From positions 691,256 to 755,255 of the forward strand of contig NW_004454240.1 of NCBI RefSeq assembly GCF_000283155.1: 64,000 nt of DNA, read 5' to 3'. The stretch comes from Ceratotherium simum simum (lineage: Eukaryota; Chordata; Mammalia; Perissodactyla; Rhinocerotidae). Every line of letters begins with the position of its first letter. The stretch's first letter is position 1. The notes under the pieces were generated by a model. It was not told where the DNA came from, did not search any database, and worked only from the letters and a program-made list of their open reading frames with translations. This document shows, piece by piece, positions 1-11,699 of the stretch. The translations under genes and the position numbers were made by a program.

Positions 1-330
1 ATGACGAGGACCCAGCAGAGGGAACAGAAAGTACCAAGTCCATGAGGTGAGAAGCATCTTGACACTTTTGTGAAACAGAAAGGAGGCCAGTGTGTCTAGG
101 GTGGAGGAGGTGAGGGGGAGAGTAGTGGATTTTATTTTAAGTGCAAAGGGAAACTATTAGAGAATTTTAAGGAAGGGAGTGAAAGATCTGATTTAAAAAT
201 TTTAAAGACCACCATGCCTTCTCTGTGGACAATGGACTGGAGGGGGTTCAAGTAGAAATGGGGAAGTCAGGAGGCTATGGTACTGGTCTGGGCAAGAGAT
301 GACAGACCAGGATCAGGGCAATGGAAAGAG
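1..330 (-). repeat. L2 LINE fragment, antisense
   Basis: The purine-rich text resembles the complement of the L2 ORF2 C-terminal coding region, including a stretch equivalent to 'ttttaaggaagggagtgaaa'. It runs off the left edge of the window. The family call is from recalled consensus; the right edge is approximate. Confidence 0.5.
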
Positions 331-374
331 CAAAAGCAGGCAAGCATCAGATATATTTAAACCTTGTAATAATC

Positions 375-535
375 CTACAATAATGCCCTTGTAAGCCCGG
401 AATTATCATTCCTATTGCACATACGAAGAAAGTGAGGCCAAGGGAAGTTCAATAACGTGTCCAAGATCACACAGCTGGACGTGATGAAAGCAGAATTCAC
501 CCAGGTCTGCCTGCCTTCCTTTCCATCCTACTCTG
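375..535 (-). repeat. MIR SINE, antisense
   Basis: Contains the reversed MIR core: a 'gaagaaagtgaggcc' stretch followed by 'caagatcacacagctgga', the complement of the tRNA-like and core MIR domains. Divergent, so it is an ancient copy. Confidence 0.7.
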
Positions 536-1389
536 AATTCTAATTAGGTTTTCTGCTCCAGGGAACCATTCACCAGGACAATACAGGGTCTTCCTGTTTC
601 AGTCCTGAAAATCACTGGGCATTCTAAACAAAGAAAAGGGGCTTGAAGACTATTTGACCCAGCAATCAGCCAAGGGTATATAAGTGATTAAAACAGTCCA
701 TTCGTCCCATTTTCCTAAACATGCTGAGTTCCACCAGAGCTCTAAGTAAGGGAAAAACCATTCTTTCCTTTGGAGGGGGAGAGGACAGGAGGAGGGTGGT
801 AATGGTATATTTAGAAATAGAAAAATAAAAAGCTGCCAACTTGTGCCTTCAAGGAAAGCCCAGGGGCGCAGGCCAAGACAGGGGAAATGACTTGCCAAAT
901 CCCTCACAGCCCCCAAAGTTATCCGTGTGAAAAAGAAGGCAGAATTGTTCCTGCCAAAGACATGAAGTCCTTTACAGAGCACTTTGTTAGCAAAGCCTAG
1001 CATCCCTGTCACTATGCAAAGCACGCTGGAACGTTGCCATGGGAACAGGCAGCTGGGCGCCTGAATCAGCTCAAGGCCTGCCTCAGCAGAGGGGCCCAAG
1101 CCTGTGGGGGCAGCTCCCAGAGGCGAGGGATGGGGATGGGGAAGCTGGTTTTGTTTATGTTCGTGAGGAAACCTGAGCTCCCTTCTAGGTTACCAGGGTC
1201 CAAAGCCTGAGTCTTCAGGAAATATTTCCTATAGCCAGATATGCCTAACTTCCATAAAACACAGCACCCCAGGTTGGCATGACCTGGTCCTTTCCCCTGG
1301 TTCTCTTCTGGTGGGTTTTTTTCCCTTTTCTTTTTTGAGTGGCTAAAGAAATGAGAGAAAATGGAAACATCCAACTGCTGTGAAACAAA
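536..1389. other. Unassigned single-copy sequence
   Basis: I recognise no repeat or exon here. A 149-codon antisense open frame (650-1099) has no recognisable domain and looks like chance. Confidence 0.4.
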
Positions 1390-1495
1390 GCTCTCTTGTG
1401 TTACAAGTATAGGAAGAAACCAAAGCCCAGAGTGGGAAAGTGACTGGCTGAAGGTTGCACAGCCTTGGTGGTGCCAGAGTCAGAGCATAGTAACC
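1390..1495 (-). repeat. MIR SINE fragment, antisense
   Basis: Degenerate reversed MIR core ('ggttgcacagcc' following 'gtgggaaagtgactgg'). Short and weak. Confidence 0.45.
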
Positions 1496-1569
1496 CTTAC
1501 TCCAGATGTAGTGTGAGTTTCACCATAGTACAGTTCTTTCCCTGAGCGCTGGGGAGGGAGGAAAGTGAA

Positions 1570-1780
1570 TCAACATCGATGGAGCCCCTCTCTGTACCTA
1601 ACACTGTGCTGAATTCTTTTGTATTCCTCATAGCTCATCTGCACCACAAACCTGCAAGGGAACTATTATTATCCCCATTTCGTGTGTGAGGAAACTGAAG
1701 CTCAGAGAGTTTAAGGAATGGGCTCAAGGTCACACAGCTAGATGGAGCTGGCATTAGACTTCAGACTGGTCTCTGCACTT
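1570..1780 (-). repeat. MIR SINE, antisense
   Basis: Good match to the reversed MIR: 'tattatccccatttcg', 'gaggaaactgaagctcagag', then 'caaggtcacacagctag'. Nearly full length. Confidence 0.85.
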
Positions 1781-1929
1781 CACCGCATGGCTTCACACTT
1801 CCGATGTCAAATGCACTTCCTTCCTCGCCGGATGAATGAGAGACACAATTGTAAGTGATTCTAGACGCCATCCCTACTTTGCCACTTATGGCAGGAAAGT
1901 GTTCTGCAATAGATCAACAAGTTGCCACT

Positions 1930-2105
1930 CAGTAAAGACCAGCAGCCACTGATATGCCTCTCCAGCCTCAGTTTCTTCATCATTAAAGTGAGGACAATGC
2001 TAGTTTGGGCTTGCTAGAGAAATGAAATGAGAATGCATAGGAAGTTCATAGAGCAAGGTCTGATGAGTAGTAAGTGCTCAATAAATGTTAGTACTGTTAA
2101 GATTA
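1930..2105 (+). repeat. MIR SINE, sense
   Basis: Sense MIR: 'cctcagtttcttcatc' followed about 100 bp later by 'taagtgctcaataaatgtta', the typical MIR 3' end. Confidence 0.75.
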
Positions 2106-2249
2106 TTCCCTTTAGGGACCAGCTCAAATTCTGCCACCTCAACAGCTCCAGCCCTTATTTGAGGCAGTTCCGTTTTATTCTCCAGTCATCCACTAATCGC
2201 CAGTTGATAGCACCCGGAGCTGAATCCCTTCTGCTGGAGGAAGAGGAGG

Positions 2250-2955
2250 GCATCAAGAAAAGGTGATACTGAGCTAGTCCTTAAAGAATAAAGCAACATT
2301 TTCCAGTAAAATGAGGGTTGGAGAGAAGATATTCTAGGCAAACAGGACATTTTGAGTAAGAGCATAAAGGTATGAAGGTACCTGGTGTTACGGGAGAAAA
2401 AGGAGTGATTTAGTATAGTCAGGTAGAAGATGAGGTAGTTGGGACCAGACCACGGAGACCTAAGTGTCAGGAGAAGGGGTATGGATTTTATCTTGAAGGT
2501 CATAGGGAGCCAGGGAAGCTTTTAGGTCAGGGAGTAACCTGAAGATTAGCATGGGGGCTGTAAGGTGGAAGCCTGATTGGAGAGAGGCAGGAAGACCAGA
2601 TGGAGGCTGTGAAAGTGTGTGGGTGAGCAGTGACGAGGGCCTGCCGTGAGAAGAGAGGAGGGGTGGAGAGAAAGAACAGACAGCAGTGGTGATGTGGGGA
2701 TAGAATGCGTGGCGTCATTCTCCAAGTTAAGGAGCACTGGAAGAGGAGTAGGTACAGGGAGGGGGAGGAGACAGCTCAGCTTGGCCTCTGGGTGTGCTGT
2801 CCAGGAGGCGGTGGAGATATGTCATCTGGAGCTCAGAGGTCAGGCCTGGAGATAGAAAGATAGTCACTAGCTCTTGGGAGTATATGAAGCCAAAGAGTAG
2901 ATGAGAAGGTCCAGTTCGAGTGCAGAGAATGGGAAGAGAAGGAAGCACTGACATT
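2250..2955 (-). repeat. L2 LINE ORF2 remnant (reverse transcriptase region), antisense
   Basis: On the minus strand a decayed L2 ORF2 is visible: around 2,840-2,940 the translation keeps the series '...LSPGLTSELQ...', matching the segment just after the reverse transcriptase (RT) YADD motif of L2. Further left the text matches the L2 C-terminal region ('gattttatcttgaaggtcat'). Frames are broken by several indels, so it cannot be functional. Confidence 0.7.
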
Positions 2956-3767
2956 TAAGCTTCATGTCATGACTTTTTGTGTTTCTTCCTGGCTCTGCAG
3001 TGGCAACCTTCCTGATGCATTAGTCCAACATTTATGAAGCTCCCTGACATGCAGACCAAGGCGCTTCTGCAACTCAGCAGACAAAGATGGCACAGGCTCT
3101 CACGCACAGGGCCTTAGCAATCCAGGCAGGCAGCTGGCACCCTTGACATGAGGATTTTCTGGAAGAGGGATTTGATAATCCCAACACGTCATAGAGAATC
3201 AAGGGGCCAGCAGAGAATGCCTTTAAGGATTGGGAAGTTGTCAAGCCCATGGTGGCAGAAAAAAGTTTTTCCAAAATTCTGATTTTCACTTGAAAGTTCA
3301 AAATTTATCTTTGGTGACAAACAATGTCAGTTGTTTTCCTTGAGGTGACAGGCTCACTCTGTTCATTTTTCAGATGAATGTCTGCCAAGTACCCGAGTCT
3401 GAATAACCATAGTTTGTCTGTCAGTCGTTCTTTCAAGTAAAAGCGATGTTCCAATGAGAAAAGAGGCCTGCTGAGCTCACACCTCCAACAAGCACACAAG
3501 TGCTTTTCCTCGAGACAGCCGTCACATGTCAGTGGGCAGCAGAAGTGCTTCCTGTGCTCTTCCCGCTCCGTCACACAGAATATTAAAAAGATCTGAACTC
3601 AAGAGCCAAGATTTAATCAAATTAACAATTTGGACTGCTTTATCAAAGTCTTTCCTAAGTAAAACTGGCTTTCCTCCCCCTGAGAGCATGGTGGTGAAGT
3701 CTACAATGACCACTAGTAGAGGTTGGTGCCACTGCTTTGACTCATGCTAAGGTGCCAGCAGTCTTGC
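2956..3767. other. Unassigned single-copy sequence
   Basis: No repeat recognised. It has AT-rich homeodomain-like stretches near 3,610-3,640 ('taatcaaattaaca') but no exon signature. Could contain conserved noncoding sequence; not testable here. Confidence 0.35.
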
Positions 3768-3906
3768 CCTCGGTGCAAACATCAATCTCATGAAAGAGGC
3801 AAATAGTGCCTTAGTATATCTTGAAAATAGCTCTGGCTTGGACACTCCCTGAAAGGGTCTTGGTAACCCCTACGGGTCTGCGGACCATACTTTGAGAATC
3901 GCTGCT
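3768..3906 (+). mobile_element. MER20-like hAT-Charlie element, 3' part
   Basis: Ends in the hAT-Charlie-type terminus 'accatactttgagaatcgct' and carries internal text typical of MER20 ('tcttgaaaatagctctgg', 'ctgaaagggtct'). Non-autonomous, truncated at its 5' side. Confidence 0.7.
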
Positions 3907-3999
3907 TTAGAGAAATTCTTGCCCAAGTCCATAGGGGCAAGTTAAGGAAGGTTTATGGCTGCATTATGTGTGGTCGTAGGGAGTTGGCAGGACCAAGAG

Positions 4000-4400
4000 G
4001 TTCAGTCTTAGAGGAACGGATAAGTAAAATGTGGCCAATGCATGCCATGTCAGAAGTAATAAGCTAGATGTGCATGTAGCAGCATGGATAGACCTCAAAA
4101 ACCGAGTGTTGAGGGAAAAAAGAAATAGAATATGATATATGGATCAACACCATTTAAGTAAATTAAAAGCACATATATACATAAATATATCTTCAAAGAC
4201 ATCTATATTTCCAACACACATACCAACACACTAGGGAGGGGATGGGAATGGGGAATGGAGATGAAAGGGAAAAGTAAAATAAGACTAAAAACAAATTTAA
4301 AGGACCTTGCAATGGATAGACAATAGTGTGCAGAGCAGTATATTTAACTGTGCCCTTGAGTGCAAATAAGGACAGAGTGAACGGGAGGCAGAAAATAGTT
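4000..4400 (+). repeat. Old L1 3' end, sense
   Basis: Text such as 'agcagcatggatagacctca' and 'gagggaaaaaagaaatagaa' matches the end of ORF2 and 3' UTR of old L1M/L1ME families. Poorly preserved and without a clear poly(A) tail. Confidence 0.65.
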
Positions 4401-4824
4401 TCCCCTTTCAAGAAAGAACTCTGGTGGTGAAAAGAAGAGGGGATTGCTGGAGAGAGGTCCGGAGAAAGATGTGGGCAGATATCTGCTTTTTGCCTCCTAC
4501 CAGTCTACACAACATGTGCCAGCCTGGGTTACCACTGGCCTCCCGGTTTCTGAAGTTCACAGAATAAGGCCCAGAAAGGTAGGGGAGGGCACGGAAGGAG
4601 CTCCCGCTTGCTGGATCCTATTTTCTCTGGAAAGTAGGAGATGAGATCATTGCCTAGAAGTAGGTGGTGGTATGTAGTCAGAACTTGAAGAGCTGGGGAA
4701 GATGTGAAGCAGCCGCCATAGAGATTAGAGAGAAGTAAAAATATTTCCAGGCAGCACTGAAGGCCCACCTGAAGATTGAAGGATGTTTGAGATGGATGGT
4801 AGGAAAATTGCCTTGACTTTTCAT

Positions 4825-5075
4825 TCATTTATTCAGTCAGTGAACTAATATTTATTGAGTGTCTATTATGTGCTAAGAGCCTTGCAGGGTACTTGGGATA
4901 CCATAAGGAGTAAAACAGGCAGAGTCCCTATCCTCATGGACCTGCCAGTCATGTGTGTGTAGGGGGGGATGTTAAGTAAGCACACGAAAACAAATATAAT
5001 TTAACCATGATAACTGTAAGGAAAGGAGATACAGGGTGCTAAGAGAGTATGCTGGTGAGGCTTGATGCAGTCTGG
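4825..5075 (-). repeat. L2 3' end, antisense
   Basis: Begins with the reversed L2 terminus ('aatatttattgagtgtctat' then 'tatgtgctaagagcc') and continues into 'gagtccctatcctcatggac', all standard antisense L2 3' UTR. Confidence 0.8.
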
Positions 5076-5094
5076 GAGGCCTGTTGGTAACTAG

Positions 5095-5380
5095 AGATCT
5101 CTATCCTCATTTTCAACAGCTGCATAGTGCCCCACTGTAGGGACACTCCATAATTGACTTAGCCAGTCTCTTATTGTAGGGCATTTAGCATTTTTTCCCT
5201 TTCTCTCCACATCAAAACTAACATGTTGTACATGCATCTTTGGGCACTCATTTGATTATTTCCTTAGTATGCATTTCTAAAAGTAGAATTGCCAGGTCAA
5301 AGGGTATACATATTTTTAAGGCTTTTGAAACATAGTGCCAGACTGCCCTGCAGAAAGGTTGTACCAATTTACATGGGAAA
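5095..5380 (-). repeat. Old L1 3' fragment, antisense
   Basis: 'attatttccttagtatgcat', 'gtagaattgccaggtcaaag' and 'aaaggttgtaccaatttaca' are antisense text of old L1 (L1ME/L1M) ORF2 C-terminus and 3' end. Confidence 0.8.
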
Positions 5381-5519
5381 AAGTCTGCTTTACAAAACAA
5401 GGTTAATACTAGTGAGATCTAGGTGGTAAAAATTCTGTAAAGCTTTTTTATTTTCTACATCTAAAATTTCCCCCATTTCTCCACCTTCTAACCACTCTTG
5501 TGTGTATGTGTATTACTCA

Positions 5520-5820
5520 TTTAAAATATTTTTGAATAGTTAATGCATACACATGGCAGAAATATTCAGAGTACCAAAGGGAGTTCAGAGAAAAGTGAGT
5601 CTCCTTGACCCCTAGCCCACTTTCTTGGGCATCCTGCTAGAGGTGTTCTATGCAGATACAAGAAATCAGCTGGGGGCAGCATATTACACACATTTTCTTG
5701 CACCTTACACTTTTAACACAAAGAGCCACTTCATTTTTTAAGGCTGCATAGTACTCTATGATTATTTAGCTATTTCAACTCTTTTCTCATTACAAAAAAC
5801 CTGTGTATTACTTATTTAAC
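5520..5820 (-). repeat. Old L1 3' fragment, antisense
   Basis: 'aaggctgcatagtactctat' near 5,740 and the upstream 'cttgcaccttacac' are typical antisense old-L1 text. Probably the same ancient insertion as 5,095-5,380, rearranged or interrupted. Confidence 0.65.
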
Positions 5821-6016
5821 AACAATAACAACAAAAGTGGAAAAGGAAGAAAAAAGACCATCTACTGAGGCTAGAATCTGCCTCCATTTGTTCAAGCAAC
5901 ATGCTGGGCAATAGGAATAAAAAGATAAGAAGTTTTTGTTAGAGTTTCCAGAAAAAAAGCAGATTTTTTAGTCTCAAAGTTTGGAACACTCATGCTTTTA
6001 TTAAGCAATTGATTTG

Positions 6017-6196
6017 CTTTTTTTTTCTGAGGAAGATTTGCCCTGAGCTAACATCTGTTGCCAATCTTCCTCTATTTTATATGTGGGTCACCACCACAAC
6101 ATAGCCGCCACCGAGTGGCATAGGTCCGCACCTGGGAACTGAAACCAGGCAGCCGGAGCATGATGAATTTAACCACTAGGCCACGGGGCTAGCTCG
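6017..6196 (-). mobile_element. ERE SINE (ERE2/3-like), antisense
   Basis: Read on the minus strand it starts with the tRNA-derived head ('gtggcctagtggttaa') and ends with the ERE tail ('gatgttagctcagggcaaat') plus an A-rich tract (poly-T at 6,017-6,026). TSDs flank it: 'caattgatttg' (6,006-6,016) and 'caactgatttg' (6,198-6,208), one mismatch. ERE SINEs are restricted to perissodactyls. Confidence 0.93.
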
Positions 6197-6209
6197 TCAA
6201 CTGATTTGT

Positions 6210-7329
6210 TTTTCTCCTTTCTGTTACCTCCATAAATGCTTAAAGCCAAATTCTGAGACTCACGGTTTTCAAGAAGGGACTTCCTGACATTCACTTTCTG
6301 TTATGACTTCTTCACCAGTTATCCTTGCTTTCCCCTTGCCTCATCTTTCTCTCGTACATCTAATTTAGGCTGTCTCCAAGTATTGTGTGTATCTTCATAA
6401 GCCACCTTAAATCCCTTTTGGAATAAATCAAGGTACAAATAACTTTTTACAAAAATTGAGCTAAATGCTTAGGTCTCTCTCTGATGCACTCCTCAAGAGC
6501 GATAGGCAAGACGCAAGCAGGAGATACTTCAAGAAAACAACAAAAACCTAATTGGAGGTCAATCAATTTCTGGGCTACATGCGTCAAAGCTGAGGTCTTC
6601 AGTTTCCAAACGTGCAAAGCAATTTCGCTCTCGAGTTCCCATGGCAACTGTGCTGGCTCGCAGGAGAAGACACAGGAGCCCAGCCTGGCGGTTGCTGGGG
6701 GAGCTCTGGCTGCTGGCCGCGTGACTTCACTCAGGCCTGAGCCTTTAGATGCTCAGGGACTTTCCATTAACAGAAGCCCTGGATTTGGACCTAATTGAAA
6801 AATGTAGTTGCTGAGGAGAGGTGAAAAGTATACACTGGAGATGAGGTGACAGCAAGGTAGCCCTCCAGTACTTGAAGGGAGTTCTCACTTTTCTTTTCCT
6901 CCCTCTCTCCCTGCTGCTAAGAAGGAGGTTAGGAAGCAGGAGATAGAACATCAGTGGGAGGGATCCACACCAAGCTGTCCTTTCTCAAAGAGGCTGAAAG
7001 AGTAACTGGGGTATAGACCTGGGTAGGGTTGACCTCATTAGCATATTTAAAGCCTCAGCGTAATTGATTGCTTTGGCCACCACTGAAGAAAGGTTGTGTT
7101 AACCGCAAGGGGAGGGGCTGCATGGGCTGGAAGCAGGAAGCAGAACTAGAATGGAGCAAGGTCGGGAATGTCCCCCTCACCACTAGGCAAGAATACAGAT
7201 AAGCATTCAACTGCTCTGGGAGGAGGGAAGCCTTTCTAAGCATAAAAAGTCACAAAGGGAAATGGCAACTTATTTGGCAGCATTATTAAAAAAAAATGTC
7301 AGCACATCCCAAAGCACAATAAACCAAAA
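6210..7329. other. Unassigned single-copy sequence
   Basis: No recognisable repeat or exon. Open frames at 6,484-6,798 and neighbours lack domains. Confidence 0.35.
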
Positions 7330-7500
7330 ATCAAAGACAAAATAGAAAACCAGGAAATAAAAAGATATTTGCAGTACAGGACAGACAAAGGTTAATATCT
7401 TTATTATATAAAGAGCTTTAAGTAATAAGTTCTTTACCAGTAAGTAAAAAGACACACGTTTTACTTTTATAATCAGAAAAACCAACTCTGTTTAGCAAAA
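7330..7500 (+). repeat. Old L1 ORF2 fragment, sense
   Basis: 'gacaaaggttaatatcttta' followed by 'ttatataaagagcttta' matches the L1 ORF2 segment that normally reads 'ggattaatatc...tataaagagct'. Heavily diverged. Confidence 0.55.
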
Positions 7501-7863
7501 GAGGAGAGTAAAAGAACATGTCATTCTCTGAAAGGAAAGCTATTAAGAATCATAGAATGTGGATCAGCTCAGACAACTGCAAAAATGGTCCAGGGAAGAG
7601 AGAGTGAAAATGTCCTGCTTATTGCACCCATCTAAAAGCAAGCAATTTAGAACAACCTATCAAAATGGTACTGGAACCTGTCATTGACGTGTGCAAGCAG
7701 GAGGGCTCTGCTTCCCATACAGAGCAGAGAGAGGAGTATGGCAGAGAACGTGTGGCAGCATCTCCTTGGAAAGAGGGCTATGGTGTATCCCCAGCACCTA
7801 GAGTAGACTCGGCCCAGAGTAAGAAGGTGCTCAGTGAGGCCTTACTGAAGAGTCTGTAAGGCC

Positions 7864-8107
7864 CTCTTCGTGATGACCAAGTCCTTAGGTGGAGTCCCTG
7901 CTCCCAGGCAGCCTTCAAAGGACTAACCCAGGGAAGCAGACCTATTCTGTGTTTCTGTAGATGTCAGGACTATTAATTTCTCCCACTCTTCGTGATGACC
8001 AAGTCCTTAGGTGGAGTCCCTGCTCCCAGGCAGCCTTCAAAGGACTAACCCAGGGAAGCAGACCTATTCTGTGTTTCTGTAGATGTCAGGACTATTAATT
8101 TCTCCCA
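7864..8107. repeat. Exact 122-bp tandem duplication (2 copies)
   Basis: Copy 1 (7,864-7,985) and copy 2 (7,986-8,107) are identical base for base on reading, and base 8,108 also matches the first base of the unit. The unit begins 'ctcttcgtgatgacc' and ends 'aatttctccca'. It is not a known interspersed repeat. Zero divergence means a very recent event or an assembly duplication. Confidence 0.95.
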
Positions 8108-8109
8108 CA

Positions 8110-8400
8110 AACATTGCTTGAAACCTATTACGTGCTGGGTGTGACTTGGGGGTGGAGGAATGGACCCCCAAATGAGGAGCTTATTACAAGGAGTTCCCAG
8201 TCTATTGGAGGAGATAATATGCAACTTATGAAAGAAGCAGCTTTTGAGATGAGCTTTGAAGGTTGAGTAGGAGTTCAGTAGGCAGAGATGTTGTCAGGGC
8301 AGGGCATGAGAATTGGGAGTGAAGGCAAAGACATGTGAGTGGGTGAGATGATCTTTCAGGCCCTTTTCAGCTCTGCCAGTCTATGATTCTGAACTTCAGC
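8110..8400 (-). repeat. L2 3' end, antisense
   Basis: 'acctattacgtgctgggtgt' and 'ggagcttattacaaggagtt' correspond to the reversed L2 3' end; later text follows the antisense ORF2 C-terminus ('gatgagctttgaag'). It begins right after the tandem duplication. Confidence 0.6.
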
Positions 8401-9754
8401 CTTATCCTAAGCATAATTATTCTTATTATTTGTATTATTTGATAGGCTGGTTATACTTTTCTCTAATATAAAGAAAAATAAATACATAAGCATTCAAATA
8501 AAAAGAAAAGTTAATCCGTACCTCTTGAAGGCATTTCAATTAATGCCAGTGGTGGAGGTTCCACGTTTTGGGAAATTGTGCCAAAGGTAATAAGGAGCCA
8601 CTGAAGGCTCTACCTCCAGAATTGGGAAGACTGGAGGGGGAGGGGAATGGGGGCAGGCAAACTGGACAGAAGGCTATCGCAAGAATCCAGTAAGAGAGGA
8701 TGGGGCCCTCAACTCAGAAGAAATGGCCCAGAAGCCTGGAGTGTGTGGGGAGAAGTGACTGACCAGACTAAACAACAGGCTCCTAATTCCTGGTTTGCTG
8801 CACTCAAATCCTAACAAGGCAGGGCTCACATTCAATTCTGGCCATTATGTTCTTCTCAACACGGAGAGGTATTGTTTTTCATTTCCCTTCCCCAATTCGG
8901 GACACACTGTTATGACTGTTTAAACAAGGTGCCAACCTGACTGGGAAATGGCAGGAAATGTTTCTCCACAGGAAAGGCTTGCATCAGATCCCTGCTGCCT
9001 TTTGCAAGTGGAAATCAAGCCTCCTCCCACAGAGGACACAGGGGCTGGACCACAGCGGCACCTTCAACAGGTGTTAATAAAAGAGAAAATTCTCCTCTTT
9101 GGGTAGCAGCTGGGAATGGAGCAGAGGGGCTGGAGGAGTGAGCTGGTGACATGTTCCCAGCTCTGTTGCCTGAGCAGCCTGGAGGGAAAGCCAGGAGAGA
9201 CGGTGGCTCAGAGATGCCACCACCTGCCTTTTCCATTTGCAACCTGGAGGGGGAGCCTTCTTTCCTTATACGCAGGAAAATGACGAGTTTGGAAACCACC
9301 AGGGCCGTCAGTCCAAGTTGGAGAGGCAGGTGAGAGTGTCTTGTGCTCCTGGAGGAATGGAAGGGGGACACAGGGGAAGGTGACCAGGAGCGGCAGGGGT
9401 GGGGAGGACCGGAAAGTAGCCAGCTCCATCCCCTCCCCCACCCCTAAGTCCATGTCCTTCAGTAGAGACCCCATAGCCTTGTTCCAGAAATCACGTGGCC
9501 TCCCAGGCAACTCCCAGGACAGTTGGCTGTGGGAGTTCTGTGACCTAACTGAAACACACTTCTCTCCCCTCAACCCTCCAAGCCTTTCAGTGCCTGACCC
9601 TTTACACAAGCAAGCTCGCCCTCATCCCTCGGTGCCAGGCACTGGGGACACAGACTGGGAACTGGGCATCCAGTCAGGCGTACCTCAGAGCCTCGCGGGG
9701 CCAACTTTCTCAGAAGATGAGAGGCATGCATGTTGCTCCTCATCCCATCACACT
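8401..9754. other. Mostly unassigned sequence, with a possible L2 remnant
   Basis: 8,540-8,770 vaguely resembles antisense L2 ('ggagccactgaaggctct'), too decayed to call with confidence. Frames of 118-169 codons near 9,015-9,850 lack domains and overlap on both strands, as expected in GC-rich noncoding DNA. Confidence 0.35.
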
Positions 9755-9858
9755 GAGAGTGCCACGAAGGCAGGGGCCCAGTTGGGCTCAGCCACTGCTC
9801 AGCGCCTGGCCCAGAGTGGGCATGCAATATATATTTGTTTAATTTGTTGAAGGAATTC
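9755..9858 (+). repeat. L2 3' end, sense
   Basis: 'cacgaaggcaggggcccag', 'cagcgcctggcccagagtgg' and the 3' terminus ending 'tttgttgaagga' follow the sense L2 3' UTR. Confidence 0.75.
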
Positions 9859-10009
9859 TAAGCAACAAGGAAAAACAAAATCCACGTTGGCCAAACTTAC
9901 TTTCCAAGCAAGAGAGTCAAGAGGCTTTCTGTCTGATTTTTTTCAAGCTGCTGGGATAAAGACTGTACATGCAGTGGGAACCAAGAGGGGGCTTTGCCTG
10001 GAGGTATCT

Positions 10010-10415
10010 GGGAAGGCTTCTAGAGAAGGTGTCATTGAGGCAAGTTCTGAGGAATAAATGAGGTTTTCTAAGGTGGAAATGAACCCTGTGGCTAGGTGTA
10101 GGGAACAGTAGCATGACCAAAGGTGTGTGTAGTTGGAAGACCTTGCTGGAAGCAGGTGGTAAGAGATGATGTTGGGAAAGTTGCCTGGACCCATCTTAGG
10201 GAGGGCCTTAAATTCCAGCTGGAGGAACAGATCAGGAACGCATTGTAGAGAAGGAAATCTTAATTAAGATTGACTTGGCAGTGATGTGGTAGAAGCGAGA
10301 GAGAGGAGGGTCAGGTAGGGAGTGATCACGTGGTATGACAGTGTCCGGGATGTGTGGTCACTGAGAGAACAGAGGGGGAGGGCAGAGTGGGAAACATTGG
10401 TGGTGACGTGGGGAA
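10010..10415 (-). repeat. L2 fragment, antisense
   Basis: Purine-rich antisense L2 text: 'gggaaggcttctagagaagg', 'gcaagttctgaggaataaat', then 'tagggagggccttaaat' and 'gcagtgatgtggtagaa'. Degenerate. Confidence 0.6.
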
Positions 10416-10424
10416 ATAGATTCT

Positions 10425-11090
10425 CTTATATATTACTGGTGGAACTGTAAATTGGCACAGCCATTGTAAAGGGTAGTTTTGCAATATCTACACATACCCC
10501 TTAACCAGCAATCTGACTTCTAGGTACATACAGTTGAAAATTTCTACATGTGTGTAATTCAGAAACATGCACAAGAATGTTCATTGCAGCATAGTTGGTA
10601 ATGGTAAAAAAAAGAAACAACCTAAGTTTCTATCAGCAGGGGACTAGAGAAATAGATTTTATTATTCATATGGTGGTATACCACATAGCAGTTAAAATGA
10701 ACAACCTACATCTATATGTGTAAAAGGAAGAGAGACCAAAAATATAATGCTGAGTGGAAAAAGCAAATTTTAGACAGTTATTTCACATAGAATATCACTT
10801 AAGACAAATTTTAAATGTACAAAACTACTACTACACACCATGTATGGACACATTAACATGGCCTGAATCTGTATCATGGTTAAGTCACTGGAGAATGGGA
10901 GTGAGGAGGACAGCACGGGGACTTCAATGGTATCTGTACTGTGTTATTTTGCTAGAAAAAAATCTCAGGCAAACATGATGCAAATGTTAACATTTGTTGA
11001 TTTTGGGTGGAGGGTACATGAGCATTTGCTACATTATCCTCTGACATTTTTTGTGTGTTTTTTTAAGTAAAAAAGAAAAAAGGAAAGGAG
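10425..11090 (+). repeat. Old L1 3' end (ORF2 C-terminus and 3' UTR), sense
   Basis: Reads through typical L1 ORF2 C-terminal text ('tattactggtggaactgtaa', 'ttcattgcagcatagttgg') into a 3' UTR with 'gggtggagggtacatgagca' and an A-rich end near 11,065-11,095. Many indels; L1ME-like. Confidence 0.85.
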
Positions 11091-11095
11091 GAGAA

Positions 11096-11594
11096 GGATG
11101 AAAGAGACAGAGCTGGTCACTACTACATCTAGCAACCAGAAGCCCACAGACCCGTACCAAAGGACCCCACAACCAGGATCAGGAAAAATGACCCCACGTC
11201 TCCTAATAAATGCCACATCACAGAGCCTGGGCTCAATGCCACCATTGCCTGTACCCAGCCTCACTGGCTTTCAGTCAAGAAAGCAACAAATAAATAGTGT
11301 ACGAAAGTGACCCAAGGTGTGGAACAATGATATGGAGCTTCCGCCAGGCCCGGATGCAAAGGCATTTGGAAAGTGAAATTTACACATATGTTCTCCACAT
11401 GATAACAGCTCATCCCTGCAGGGTGTCCAAGGCCACAGCCAAAAATGTCAGGTCCAGCCTTTGCCAGGGGCCAGAAGGGGGCCTTCCGGAGGGGAGGGAG
11501 AGGAGGAGGGCTTTTGGAACATCAGAGCAAGAGAGAAGGGTGGTGAAATCAAAGGAAATATAATCTCGCTAGAACTAGAACGTAGCTCCAGGAG
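11096..11594. other. Unassigned single-copy sequence
   Basis: Nothing recognised: no repeat, no credible exon. Confidence 0.35.
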
Positions 11595-11695
11595 GATTCG
11601 TTTGTGTCTGTTTTGTTCACTGCTGTGTCCCCCAGCACCTAGAACAGTGCCCAGCACATGGCAGATGCTCACTAACCATGTGCTGAGTGAGTGAA
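11595..11695 (+). repeat. L2 3' end, sense
   Basis: Clear L2 terminus: 'tttgttcactgctgtgtccc', 'cagcacctagaacagtgccc' and 'agcacatggcagatgctcac'. Confidence 0.9.
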
Positions 11696-11699
11696 AGGG

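Noticed and set aside
7864..8107. Minisatellite array
   Set aside because: Only two copies are present, so it is a tandem duplication rather than an array.
9341..9850. 169-codon open frame as a gene
   Set aside because: Its 3' part is sense L2 sequence and an equally long frame lies on the opposite strand, as expected for GC-rich noncoding DNA.
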